Below are positions 19,101 through 28,252 of a DNA stretch of 64,000 nucleotides, piece by piece (position 1 is the stretch's first letter; the number at the start of each line of letters is the position of its first letter). The stretch spans positions 748,501 through 812,500 of the forward strand of contig CANLQI010000001.1 of NCBI GenBank assembly GCA_947493325.1, given 5' to 3'. This stretch comes from an uncultured Sphingomonadaceae bacterium (GTDB lineage: Bacteria; Pseudomonadota; Alphaproteobacteria; Sphingomonadales; Sphingomonadaceae). The translations under genes and the position numbers were made by a program. The notes beneath the pieces are model-generated. The model was not told where the DNA came from and did not search any database. It worked only from the letters and a program-made list of their open reading frames with translations.

Positions 19101-19602
19101 TAAATAGTCTCCACGCAGGTCGCCGTGACGTTTTATGTCCGGTGGGCCTGCGCATATCTGTAATGGAGCGTCCGCGGGGCAAGAGCCGGGCGAGCTTCCA
19201 ATGGGTTAAACATAAAATAAACGTGTCTGCTGATGGCAATCGAGCTGCGGCGTTGGCGCAGTGCCCGCGAGCTGTACACGGCAGATCGCTATGCAGCGAT
19301 TGCGGTACAGGGGCGGGACTCAATTCCATATAGCATCAACCTGGTCATAGCCGCCGTGGAATACGGACAGCTGAAAAAAGGGGCGCTTTGAAAGCCATAT
19401 GTTGGCATTATCGGCCCCTGTGCCAGCATTGCTAGCACCGGTTTACATAAGCGGCAACCAAAAGGTTGCGGAAATGAACTCTTTTGCAAAACCGGGTTCT
19501 AAATTGCGTTAACCAAAGTTAATTTTTCATTAACTATTTCGCCATAAATCGTTTGAAACGCCCGAAAACAGGGCAAAATGATAATGATGGCGAGTTAGGC
19601 AT
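19101..19602. other. Divergent promoter region between rne and amiC
   Basis: About 500 bp with no supported gene. The rne side is GC-rich and probably holds a long rne leader. The amiC side (from about 19490) is AT-rich and contains a CtrA-type box at 19519-19534. Open frames here lack protein-like features. Confidence 0.6.
19519..19534 (+). promoter_or_regulatory. Candidate CtrA-binding site upstream of amiC
   Basis: TTAA (19519-19522), seven bases, then TTAAC (19530-19534) matches the TTAA-N7-TTAAC box bound by the cell-cycle regulator CtrA in Caulobacter. A further TTAA at 19509-19512 gives a second half-site with six-base spacing. The site is 68 bp upstream of the amidase start, a sensible position for a cell-division gene. 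Confidence 0.55.
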
Positions 19603-20865
19603 ATGTTTTTTAAACGTGAAAAGGCTTTGGTATCAAAGGCAAAGCGCATTTTTATACGCACGCTTGTTGGCATGACAGGCCTGTTAACCTTTCAAACACC
19701 GGCTGTTGCGGGTGAAATTTCACATATCGAACTTGGCGACCATGAAATCACCATGCATTTTGACGGGCTTGTATCTGTGGCCTCAGGATTTACGCTAGCT
19801 GGCCCGGACCGGATTGCGATAGATATTAAGGGCGCAAGTGTACGCAAGGGTTCTGCTGGCGGAAGCGGGATTGTGCGCCATGTACGTAAAGGGCAGTTTT
19901 CGCCGGATACCGCGCGCATCGTGCTGGACCTTGGCCGCCCGGCCATGATCGGTTCGGGTCGTTTCGCCAAAAACGGTAAAAGCCTGACTCTTTCCTTGGT
20001 CGAAACGGACCGCAGTAAATTTGCTCAGCTTGTCAAATCAGGCCGCAAGAAGTTCCTGCCGCCTGTCAATTATCGCGCAAAACCCCCGCGCAAGCAATAT
20101 AGCGTGCGCATACCGCTGCCGAAGGCCAAACCTACCGTAAAATTGCCCAAAATTTACGGACCCAGCGATAGCCGCCGTCCTTTGGTGATTATCGATGCAG
20201 GCCATGGCGGGCATGACCCCGGCGCGATCAGCCCGCATGGCGGCAAACGTGAAAAGGACGTGACGCTGGCACTGGCAAAGGCGCTGCGCGATGAACTTGT
20301 GAAAACCGGCCGTGTCCGTGTTGCGCTGACCCGCGAAAGTGACCGGTTTCTGGTCTTGCAGGAACGCTACGGTATTGCGCGTCGCATGGATGCGGATCTG
20401 TTTATTTCCGTGCATGCCGATGCGGCGGGCAATCAAGAGGCCAATGGCGCGACTGTCTACACACTGGCCGAGTCCGCCTCCGACCGCGAGGCGGCACGGC
20501 TGGCCGCGCGTGAAAATAAGTCGGACATCATCAATGGGGTCAATCTGGGCAATACACCGGACGATGTAAATTCGATCCTGATCGACCTGACACAGCGGCA
20601 GACGATGAATCTGTCCGCAGATTTTGCGAAACTTGTACTGCGCGAAGGCCGCGGCAACATGACATTCCGCAATAATTCACATCGCTTTGCATCCTTTGTG
20701 GTCCTCAAAGCGCCTGATGTGCCCTCCATCCTGCTGGAAAGCGGCTATCTGACCAATGAAACCGATGTGGATTTCCTGACCTCCAAAGCGGGACAGGATA
20801 AATTGGCGCGTTCTGTGGCCAATGCCGTCAATGTATATTTCGCGCGGCAATTGGCGATGCGTTAA
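19603..20865 (+). CDS. amiC: N-acetylmuramoyl-L-alanine amidase (AMIN plus Amidase_3)
   Basis: Periplasmic zinc amidase that cuts the stem peptide from muramic acid at the division site. The 420-residue protein has a signal segment (about 12-37), an AMIN domain (about 40-130, IELGDHEITMHFDG onward) that targets septal murein, and an Amidase_3 domain from about 190. Zinc ligands are in IDAGHGGHDPGA (first His), RE...KDV helix Glu (KREKDVTLALA), and ISVHADA. A catalytic Glu is in ILLESGYLTN near the C-terminus. It is directly followed by mrcA, giving a cell-wall pair. Confidence 0.93.
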   Translation: MFFKREKALVSKAKRIFIRTLVGMTGLLTFQTPAVAGEISHIELGDHEITMHFDGLVSVASGFTLAGPDRIAIDIKGASVRKGSAGGSGIVRHVRKGQFSPDTARIVLDLGRPAMIGSGRFAKNGKSLTLSLVETDRSKFAQLVKSGRKKFLPPVNYRAKPPRKQYSVRIPLPKAKPTVKLPKIYGPSDSRRPLVIIDAGHGGHDPGAISPHGGKREKDVTLALAKALRDELVKTGRVRVALTRESDRFLVLQERYGIARRMDADLFISVHADAAGNQEANGATVYTLAESASDREAARLAARENKSDIINGVNLGNTPDDVNSILIDLTQRQTMNLSADFAKLVLREGRGNMTFRNNSHRFASFVVLKAPDVPSILLESGYLTNETDVDFLTSKAGQDKLARSVANAVNVYFARQLAMR

Positions 20866-20962
20866 GGCGTCTCTGACCAGTTTGTCCACAGCGCATTGAT
20901 AGCGATAAAATTTCCGATTTTAGCATCTGGTATATCCGCGCAAAGCTGTGCTAATCAGCATC

Positions 20963-23488
20963 ATGATGGAAAATACAGATGACAATAGCGTCACATACCG
21001 CATGCGCAGGGGTGCCAGCGGTTTGAAAGAGCGCTTTAAAATTTTATGGCAAAAACGCTGGTTCAAAGCGCTGGCCGTGCTTTTTGGACTCATGCTGTTT
21101 GCATGGTTCCTGCTATGGCTGCTGGTCATCCGCAATCTGCCATCTGCCGAAGCGCTGGTCGATTATCAGCCGCAATTGCCCACGATGGTGCGCGGATATG
21201 ACGGCGAAATTGTGCAGAGCTATGCGCGTGAACGGCGCGTGCAATTGCAATATGTCGACTATCCCGACACGCTGATCGAGGCGTATTTGTCCGCTGAGGA
21301 CAAGACATTTTTCGACCATGGCGGCCTTGATTATCCGGGTCTTGCGGGCGCGGTATTCGACTATGTCACCAAAATCGGATCGGGCGAGCGCGCGCGGGGC
21401 GGTTCGACCATTACGCAGCAGGTCGCAAAAAACCTGTTGATTGGCGATGAATATTCGATCGGCCGGAAACTGAAAGAGGCCTTGCTTGCCTATCGTATCG
21501 AGGATGCGCTTACCAAAGAGCAGATACTCGAACTCTATCTGAACGAAATCTTCTTGGGTCGCAGCGCCTATGGCGTGCAGGCGGCAGCCCGCGCCTATTT
21601 CGACAAGGATGTGGGTGATCTTGCGCTGCACGAAATGGCATATCTCGCCATCCTGCCCAAAGGTCCGGCCAACTATCGCCCCGAAAGTAACGAAGCCCGC
21701 GCGGTAGAGCGCCGCAACTGGGCACTGGGCGAGATGAACGACAACGGTTTCATAACGGCGACTGAAATGCGCGCCGCTCAGTCGCAGCCGCTCGGCACCG
21801 TGCGCAGCAAAAGCGATGGTTACACAAGGGTAGGCGGTTATTTTATCGAAGAAGTCCGCCGTCAGCTCATTGAAAAATATGGCGAAGATGCAGACGACAG
21901 CGAACATGGCGTCTATTCCGGCGGGCTGTGGGTGCGCACGTCGCTGCGTCCCGATATTCAGGTGGAAGTGACTGAGGCTTTGCGTGATGGATTACGGCGT
22001 TATGCGCGCGGCAAGGGGTGGAGCGGCCCGATCAATACCATCGAAGCCGATGATAAATGGGCCAGCCGTTTGCGTTCCACTTTTATCGGGCTTGATTATT
22101 CCAACTGGCGCGTGGCCGTGGTGGTATCAAAATCGGGCAACACCGCGACAATCGGTTTCCCGAACGGCGATACCGGAACTCTGCCCAGCTATGCGGCATC
22201 ATTGCGCGGCAAGAGCGGCACCGCTTTCAACATGATGAAACCGGGCGATATTATCGCTGTCGCACCCGATGGCAACAATTGGTCGCTGCGCAATATTCCG
22301 GAAGTGTCGGGCGGCATGGTCGCACAAAATCCATATAATGGCAGGGTGCTGGCGATGCAGGGCGGTTTTGACTCGCGCATCAGTTCTTTCAACCGCGCGA
22401 CACAGGCGGAGCGCCAGCCTGGCTCGACGATCAAGCCATTTGTCTATGCCACCGCGCTGGACCAGGGCATGACACCGGCGACCAAGCTGGTGGACGGCAC
22501 TTTTTGCGTATATCAGTCTGCGGCACTGGGCCGTAAATGTTTCCGCAATTTCGGCGGCGCACGCGGGGCAGGGTCGCAAACATTGCGCTGGGGACTGGAA
22601 CAGTCACGCAACCTGATGACTGTGCGCGCGGCGAACGATGCCGGCATGCCCAATGTCGTCAAGACGATCGAGCGTATGAAAATCGGTAAATATAATCCGT
22701 ACCTCGCTTTTGCCCTGGGGGCAGGGGACACGACCGTCATGAAAATGACCAACGCCTATTCGATGCTGGTCAATCACGGGCGTGAGCTTGACCCGACTGT
22801 GATTGATTATGTGCAGGATCGAAACGGCAAGGTCATTTTCCGCACCGACAAGCGTGATTGTGCGGGTTGTAACATGCCCAAATATGATGGCAAACCGATG
22901 CCGCGTCTGAAACCGGTCGGCAAACAGCTGCTCAATCCCATGACCGCCTATCAGGTGGTGCATATGCTCGAAGGCGTGATATTGCGCGGTACGGCGCAAA
23001 ATCTGCGTGATCTGGACCGGCCTTTGTTTGGCAAGACCGGCACGTCCTCAGGCCCCACCAATGTATGGTTTGTGGGCGGCACACCTGATATCGTGGCGGG
23101 TGTCTATATGGGTTATGACCAGCCGCGCAACATGGGCAGCTATGCCCAGGGTGGTTCGCTGGCAGCGCCGATATTCAAACAATTTGCAAAGGCGGCGTTT
23201 AAGGATATGCAGGTCACGCCATTTCGTGCACCGCGCGGCATCCGCATGGTGCGTATTGACCGTAGCAGCGGCCGCCGTGTCTATGGTGCATGGCCGGGTG
23301 ATGATCCGAAAGCTGCCGTGATTTGGGAAGCTTTCAAACCCGAAACCGAACCGCGCCGCACGATCCGCAAGGAAGAGATTGAAAAAGCGGTTGTAAAGAA
23401 AAAAGCCGCACCCAAAGCGCAGAGACGCGAACGCCGCGAGACCAGAACGGATAATGACTTCCTGCAGGATGAGGGCGGCATTTATTAG
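20963..23488 (+). CDS. mrcA: Bifunctional penicillin-binding protein 1A (class A PBP)
   Basis: Inner-membrane enzyme that polymerises glycan strands and cross-links them. About 841 residues: cytoplasmic tail, one membrane segment (about 35-57), GT51 glycosyltransferase domain with catalytic Glu112 in EDKTFFDHGG and the GGSTITQQVAKNL motif, an OB-like region, and a transpeptidase domain with the nucleophile in PGSTIKPF (Ser488, Lys491), SRN, and KTGTSSGPTN. The Lys/Arg-rich C-terminal tail ends in FLQDEGGIY. The frame is open to GTG 20948; ATG 20963 or the adjacent ATG 20966 is a likelier start. No strong ribosome binding site decides this. Confidence 0.95.
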   Translation: MMENTDDNSVTYRMRRGASGLKERFKILWQKRWFKALAVLFGLMLFAWFLLWLLVIRNLPSAEALVDYQPQLPTMVRGYDGEIVQSYARERRVQLQYVDYPDTLIEAYLSAEDKTFFDHGGLDYPGLAGAVFDYVTKIGSGERARGGSTITQQVAKNLLIGDEYSIGRKLKEALLAYRIEDALTKEQILELYLNEIFLGRSAYGVQAAARAYFDKDVGDLALHEMAYLAILPKGPANYRPESNEARAVERRNWALGEMNDNGFITATEMRAAQSQPLGTVRSKSDGYTRVGGYFIEEVRRQLIEKYGEDADDSEHGVYSGGLWVRTSLRPDIQVEVTEALRDGLRRYARGKGWSGPINTIEADDKWASRLRSTFIGLDYSNWRVAVVVSKSGNTATIGFPNGDTGTLPSYAASLRGKSGTAFNMMKPGDIIAVAPDGNNWSLRNIPEVSGGMVAQNPYNGRVLAMQGGFDSRISSFNRATQAERQPGSTIKPFVYATALDQGMTPATKLVDGTFCVYQSAALGRKCFRNFGGARGAGSQTLRWGLEQSRNLMTVRAANDAGMPNVVKTIERMKIGKYNPYLAFALGAGDTTVMKMTNAYSMLVNHGRELDPTVIDYVQDRNGKVIFRTDKRDCAGCNMPKYDGKPMPRLKPVGKQLLNPMTAYQVVHMLEGVILRGTAQNLRDLDRPLFGKTGTSSGPTNVWFVGGTPDIVAGVYMGYDQPRNMGSYAQGGSLAAPIFKQFAKAAFKDMQVTPFRAPRGIRMVRIDRSSGRRVYGAWPGDDPKAAVIWEAFKPETEPRRTIRKEEIEKAVVKKKAAPKAQRRERRETRTDNDFLQDEGGIY

Positions 23489-24443
23489 GCAGGGCTTGCG
23501 AAGTTACTTGCAAGCTCTGCATGCCCGCCAAGCTGGTCATACGAAAAAGCTGCGGGGCGTAATCGCGGCCATATCCGCTGTCCTACAGCAGCTGCGCCAT
23601 GCTAGCCTCGCGCCATGCTGTTCCTCTTCGCTTTGTCCGCCGCGCTTATGCGCTGTTTTGCCTGCCCGCTCAGGGCCGTGTATTCCGGCGCAGGCCGGAA
23701 TCCAGTGTGGCCATCGCTGCCGCCTGCGCATGTTGTCACGGACCCCGGCCTCAAGCAAGGCTTGAGCTTATCCAGAGCGACTGCCGCAGGCAGACAGTCG
23801 AAGGGCCGGGGTAATGCGGGGTCATATGTTTCGGTGCCAGCGGTATCATACGCCGTATCGGTAGTACTAAAGTTTATTAAACTTCGCCCGAACAGGAAAA
23901 GCCGCGGAGTTGTAATCCTAAACTTTAGTAAACTTCACCCGTATTCCTGCGAAAGCAGGAATCCAGAGCGGCAGAATGCCACTGTATCTCCATCCCGCCC
24001 TGGGCTCCTGCTTTCGCAGGAGCACGCGGTGGAGACATCGCGGAGTGTATCAGGAGCAGGCGTTCTGCGCTCCATACCTAAAGTCTTAAGCTTCACTAAA
24101 CTTCGCATGTACCCCGGCGCAGGCCGGAATGCAGCGCGTCCATCGCTGCCGTCTGCGCATGCTGCTTTGGACCCCGGTCTGCACCGGGGTACTGCGAGGT
24201 CATATGTTTCGGTGTCAGTGGTATCATACGCTGCTACATGGATAGTCCTAAAGCCTGTCCTGAGCCTGCCGAAGGGTTTATTAAACTTCAGCCGGAATAT
24301 GTAACGAATTCAATAATGCTAGGGAAAGTCCTGAACAGGCCGAATGCCACTTCCCTGCATTATCACTGCGATTACGTCTTCATATGCTTTACAATTACGC
24401 ACAAGGCCTTATGTCGCTGGCGTAGCAGTAATGGAGAGATGCC
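23489..24443. repeat. Repeat-rich 950-bp intergenic region upstream of prfB
   Basis: No gene is supported; the 229-codon plus-strand frame at 23615-24304 is just repeats read as protein. Contents: a CCGGCGCAGGCCGG palindrome at about 23680-23704; a CCCCGGCC to GGCCGGGG unit at about 23742-23817; a family A REPIN at 23942-24023; a second CCGGCGCAGGCCGG copy at about 24114-24130; a CCCCGGTCTGCACCGGGG palindrome at about 24173-24190; and a CTGAGCCTGCCGAAGG relic near 24259. Stretches at about 23678-23870 and 24110-24240 are diverged direct copies of each other. AAACTTC-ending motifs recur near 23877, 23932, 24098 and 24284. Confidence 0.75.
23942..24023. repeat. REPIN-like repeat, family A, empty copy
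   Basis: TATTCCTGCGAAAGCAGGAA with tail TCCAGAGCG (23942-23970) faces CGCCCTGG with a GCTCCTGCTTTCGCAGGAGC hairpin (23996-24023). Both ends match the ends of the GIY-YIG unit at 5621-5990 almost base for base, but only about 25 bases lie between them. Confidence 0.88.
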
Positions 24444-25571
24444 ATGCGTGCCGAGGGGCAGGGCCATATTGAAACGATTGAAGCCGCGCTCAACCTTGTG
24501 CGCACGTCGCTTGACTGGGATAATGCGCTCAGACGGCTGGATGAGTTGAACGCGCGGGTGGAGGACCCCACGCTTTGGGATGATCCAAAGGCCGCCGAAG
24601 AAGTGATGCGTGAGCGTCGGCGGCTGGAACAGGCTGTCTCCACCGTCAATGACATCAGCCAGGAAATGGCCGATGCCATTGAGTTCATCGAAATGGGTGA
24701 AGCCGAGGGCGATGATGAAATCGTCGATGAAGGCCATGATACGCTGGAGAAGCTTGCCAAACGGGCGGAGAAAGACAAAGTTCAGGCACTGTTGTCGCAC
24801 GAAGCCGATGCGCTTGATACCTATCTGGAAATTCATGCCGGAGCAGGCGGCACGGAAAGCCAGGATTGGGCAGAAATGCTGCTGCGCATGTATCAGCGCT
24901 GGGCAGAGGCGCGCGGCTATAAAGTGGAAATGATGGAATATCAGGCGGGGGATCAGGCGGGCATCAAATCCGCCACGCTGCAGATCAAGGGCGAAAATGC
25001 CTATGGCTATGCCAAGACCGAAAGCGGCGTACACCGGCTGGTGCGTATATCGCCCTACGACAGCGCGGCGAAGCGGCACACCAGCTTTTCCAGCGTCTGG
25101 GTCTACCCTGTGATTGATGACAGTTTCGAAGTTGAAATTAACGAAAGCGACCTGAAGATCGATACCTACCGCGCATCGGGTGCGGGCGGGCAGCACGTGA
25201 ACACGACTGATTCCGCAGTGCGGATAACCCACGTGCCATCGGGCATCATCGTTGCGAGCCAGAATGACCGGTCACAGCACAAGAACCGGGCGACCGCCAT
25301 GGGTATGCTGAAAGCGCGGCTGTATGAAGCGGAAATGCAGAAGCGCGAGGCGGAGGCCAGCGGCGAATATTCGGCCAAGACCGAAATCGGCTGGGGCCAC
25401 CAGATCCGGTCCTATGTTTTGCAACCCTATCAGATGGTGAAGGACCTGCGCACGGGATTAACCTCATCGGCACCATCCGATGTTCTTGACGGAGCGCTTG
25501 ATCCCTTTATGGCAGCGGCCCTGTCGCAGAAAGTGACGGGTGAAAAAGTCGATGTCGAGGACGTGGACTAA
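24444..25571 (+). CDS. prfB: Peptide chain release factor 2
   Basis: Ends translation at UAA and UGA codons. The 375-residue protein has the GGQ peptidyl-hydrolysis motif at 248-250 (GAGGQHVN) and the stop-recognition tripeptide SPY in VRISPYDS where E. coli RF2 has SPF. The reading frame is continuous from ATG 24444, with GGAGAG just upstream, so the programmed frameshift seen in many bacteria is absent. The coiled-coil domain 1 (about 20-115) is complete. Confidence 0.96.
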   Translation: MRAEGQGHIETIEAALNLVRTSLDWDNALRRLDELNARVEDPTLWDDPKAAEEVMRERRRLEQAVSTVNDISQEMADAIEFIEMGEAEGDDEIVDEGHDTLEKLAKRAEKDKVQALLSHEADALDTYLEIHAGAGGTESQDWAEMLLRMYQRWAEARGYKVEMMEYQAGDQAGIKSATLQIKGENAYGYAKTESGVHRLVRISPYDSAAKRHTSFSSVWVYPVIDDSFEVEINESDLKIDTYRASGAGGQHVNTTDSAVRITHVPSGIIVASQNDRSQHKNRATAMGMLKARLYEAEMQKREAEASGEYSAKTEIGWGHQIRSYVLQPYQMVKDLRTGLTSSAPSDVLDGALDPFMAAALSQKVTGEKVDVEDVD

Positions 25572-25645
25572 ACCTGCCGAATATCCTTCTACACAGAACA
25601 GCCTAACCCTTGGACAAGCGCATAAGGCCGCGCTAAGACACATTT

Positions 25646-26383
25646 ATGTTACAAGTTATGTTACAAGTGAAAAATATTATTGCTGGTATATTTGTTCTGT
25701 CGGTCTTGGCTTGCAAGCCCGTTGAAACGGATAGTTCGCGCCCCGAGACGTCCCGGGCTTTTCCGTCACCTGACAGGCCGGTGTCCACAGTGACCGGCAA
25801 CAGTTTTTCCACTGAAGAAGCGCGTGACGACCGTAATGAGGCCAATAAGGTTATGGATATGGCCGGGATAGAAGAGGGCACCACGGTAGCCGATATCGGC
25901 GCGGGTGAGGGCTATTATACCGTCCGGCTGGCGGAACGTGTGGGCAAAACTGGCCGGGTGTTGGCACAGGATATTGATGAAAAGGCGCTCAAGCGTCTCG
26001 GCATTCGTGTCGAGCGTGAACGGCTTGATAATGTATCGATTAAGCCCGGCGATATCGATGATCCAAAGCTGCCTAAAAACAGCTTCGACCGGATTTTCAT
26101 GGTGCATATGTATCATGAAGTGACCGAGCCATATGCGTTCATCTGGCGGCTGCGGCCCGCGCTGAAAGAAGGCGGTCAGGTTATTGTGGTCGATGTCGAC
26201 CGGCCCACCACCGAACATGGCATTCCGCCCAAGCTGCTATTCTGTGAATTTGCAGCGGTTGGATACCGGTTGATAGAATTTAAGGAAAAGCCCGATATTG
26301 CCGGATATTTTGCGCGCTTTGAAGCCGAAGGCGCGCGGCCTGAACCTGCGGAAATCAAAAGCTGTTCGAATACGAAAAGCTAA
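25646..26383 (+). CDS. Lipoprotein-like class I SAM-dependent methyltransferase
   Basis: A methyltransferase fold with an export signal. The glycine-rich SAM motif is VADIGAGEGYYTVRLAERVG (about 82-101), followed by the acidic loop AQDIDEKAL and the motif IV-like FDRIFMVHMYHEV. The N-terminus (VKNIIAGIFVLSVLACKP) has a basic start, hydrophobic core and LAC lipobox with Cys23, predicting a lipid-anchored protein. The start is uncertain: ATGTTACAAGT occurs twice, giving in-frame ATGs at 25646 and 25658. Substrate unknown. If truly exported, the SAM supply is a puzzle; the signal could instead be a simple membrane anchor facing the cytoplasm. Confidence 0.78.
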   Translation: MLQVMLQVKNIIAGIFVLSVLACKPVETDSSRPETSRAFPSPDRPVSTVTGNSFSTEEARDDRNEANKVMDMAGIEEGTTVADIGAGEGYYTVRLAERVGKTGRVLAQDIDEKALKRLGIRVERERLDNVSIKPGDIDDPKLPKNSFDRIFMVHMYHEVTEPYAFIWRLRPALKEGGQVIVVDVDRPTTEHGIPPKLLFCEFAAVGYRLIEFKEKPDIAGYFARFEAEGARPEPAEIKSCSNTKS

Positions 26384-26477
26384 GCCGGAAAGCCAAGTCA
26401 TTTAGAAAGCAGAAGATTTATAACGCGCAATCTAACCGCCACTTCTGTATAGCGGTTGAAAAATTGGGGAATGCATT

Positions 26478-27878
26478 TTGTTCAAAGGGTTGAAAAAAAT
26501 CCAATATGCTGGACGTGAAGTCTGGCCGCTGATTGAGGGCGGTAAAGGCGTATCGGCCACAAACCATGCCAGTTCCGGCGCCTGGGCTGCGGCCGGTGGT
26601 ATCGGCACAGTCTCTGCCGTGAATGCCGACAGCTATGACGAAAATGGCAATGTCATTCCGCAAACCTATGAAGGTAAAACGCGCGGCGAGCGTCACGAAG
26701 AACTGATTGCTTACGGTATTGCGGGCGGCGTTGCCCAGGTGAAACAGGCGCATGAGATTGCGGGCGGCAAGGGCGCGATCAATATCAATGTGCTGTGGGA
26801 AATGGGCGGCGCGCAGGATATTCTCCACGGCGTGCTTGAACAGACCAAGGGCATGGTACAGGGCGTGACCTGCGGTGCGGGCATGCCGTACAAGCTGTCT
26901 GAAATTGCTGCGCAATATGACGTTTATTATCTGCCGATCATCAGCTCTGCGCGGGCATTTCGCGCATTATGGAAACGTGCCTATCACAAGGTTCCCGATC
27001 TTTTGGGGGCGGTGGTCTATGAAGACCCGTGGCTGGCGGGCGGGCATAATGGCCTTTCGAATGCGGAAGATCCGCGTGAACCACAGGACCCTTATCCGCG
27101 TGTAAAAGCGGTGCGTGATATCATGCGCGATTGCGGCATTGATGACAGTGTGCCGATTGTTATGGCGGGCGGTGTCTGGTACCTGCGCGACTGGGAAGAC
27201 TGGATTGATAATCCCGAGCTGGGCCAGATCGCATTCCAGTTTGGTACGCGGCCGCTACTCACCAGGGAAAGCCCGATTCCGCAAAAATGGAAGGACGAGC
27301 TTACCAAAATCCAGGAAGGCGATGTGCTGCTGCACAAATTCTCGCCCACCGGGTTCTACTCATCGGCTGTGCGCAACGATTTCCTGAATTCGCTGGAGGC
27401 GCGGTCCGAGCGGCAAGTGCCATTTTCCAAAGAGCTTCGTGAAGAGCGCACTGAAAAACTTGATATGGGTGTGAAGGGCAAAAATTACGTCGCACCGGAA
27501 GATTTGCAAAAAGCGCGGGAATTTGTGGAGCAGGGCTATAGTGCCGGGCTTAAAACACCGGACGATACCATCGTTTTTGTCACGCCCGAGGACCGCGACA
27601 TGATCCGCAAGGACCAGCAGGATTGCATGGGCTGCCTGTCGCATTGCGGCTTTTCCTCATGGAAAGATCACGACAATTTCACCACAGGCCGCTTGGCCGA
27701 TCCACGCAGTTTCTGTATCCAGAAATCACTGCAGAATATCGCGCATGGGGAAAGCGTACAGGAAAACCTGATGTTTGCCGGTCACGCAGCCTATAATTTC
27801 GGAACCGATCCGTTTTATTCCAACGGGTTTGTTCCGACTGTGGAAGAGCTGGTAAACCGGATTTTGACGGGGGATTAA
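26478..27878 (+). CDS. Nitronate monooxygenase family flavoprotein with Cys cluster
   Basis: FMN-dependent TIM-barrel oxidoreductase related to 2-nitropropane dioxygenase. The 466-residue frame begins at TTG 26478 after GGGGAA. Family-like segments are the N-terminal GGKGVSATNHASSGAWAAAGG, GVTCGAGMPYKLSEIA (about 130-144), the phosphate-binding IVMAGGVWYLRDW (about 227-239), and FQFGTRPLLTRES. About 100 residues beyond the usual barrel carry Cys383, Cys386 and Cys390 in DCMGCLSHCGF plus Cys413, a spacing that could bind an Fe-S cluster or zinc. Four bases separate it from the next gene, so they are probably co-transcribed. Substrate unknown. Confidence 0.8.
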   Translation: MFKGLKKIQYAGREVWPLIEGGKGVSATNHASSGAWAAAGGIGTVSAVNADSYDENGNVIPQTYEGKTRGERHEELIAYGIAGGVAQVKQAHEIAGGKGAININVLWEMGGAQDILHGVLEQTKGMVQGVTCGAGMPYKLSEIAAQYDVYYLPIISSARAFRALWKRAYHKVPDLLGAVVYEDPWLAGGHNGLSNAEDPREPQDPYPRVKAVRDIMRDCGIDDSVPIVMAGGVWYLRDWEDWIDNPELGQIAFQFGTRPLLTRESPIPQKWKDELTKIQEGDVLLHKFSPTGFYSSAVRNDFLNSLEARSERQVPFSKELREERTEKLDMGVKGKNYVAPEDLQKAREFVEQGYSAGLKTPDDTIVFVTPEDRDMIRKDQQDCMGCLSHCGFSSWKDHDNFTTGRLADPRSFCIQKSLQNIAHGESVQENLMFAGHAAYNFGTDPFYSNGFVPTVEELVNRILTGD

Positions 27879-27881
27879 TGC

Positions 27882-28238
27882 ATGCTTGAGCGGATGGCAT
27901 GGGGCGTATTGGCATTGATCCATTTGTCTCCTGCTGCTGCGCTTTTCGTGCCTTCACTCATTACGAAGCTATATGGCGTTCCAGCGGGCAGCGATGCATT
28001 TACACTGCTGCATCACCGCGCTGCACTGTTCCTGGTGGTTTTCATTGGCTGCCTATGGGCGGTTTTTGATCCGGATGTGCGTAGGCTTGCTGTCGTGGGA
28101 ACGGCGCTGTCGATGCTGGGTTTCCTTGCGATTTATATTATGGGAGGACAGCCAGATGCGCTGCGCTCCATAGCGATAGCAGATGGTATCGGCCTGCCAT
28201 TTCTCGCATATGCAGCCTGGCTGGCTTTCACCCGTTAA
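27882..28238 (+). CDS. Small predicted membrane protein
   Basis: 118 residues with four probable membrane helices (about 4-24, 45-63, 69-87 and 93-114) and little else. It starts four bases after the nitronate monooxygenase stop, so it belongs to that operon. I do not recognise the family. The conserved-looking HHRAALF stretch (about 44-50) is reminiscent of small phosphopantetheine- or DoxX-like membrane proteins, but I cannot assign it. Confidence 0.75.
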   Translation: MLERMAWGVLALIHLSPAAALFVPSLITKLYGVPAGSDAFTLLHHRAALFLVVFIGCLWAVFDPDVRRLAVVGTALSMLGFLAIYIMGGQPDALRSIAIADGIGLPFLAYAAWLAFTR

Positions 28239-28252
28239 ATAATTTACCGGTT

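Noticed and set aside
23615-24304. 229-codon plus-strand open frame in the prfB upstream region
   Set aside because: It is a read-through of palindromic repeats; residues repeat with the DNA repeats (GAGRN, DPGL, HVSVS-type segments) and there is no ribosome binding site or family-like pattern.
24444-24560. Programmed frameshift in prfB
   Set aside because: The frame is continuous from the ATG; no in-frame TGA with a CTTT slip site is present at the usual position.
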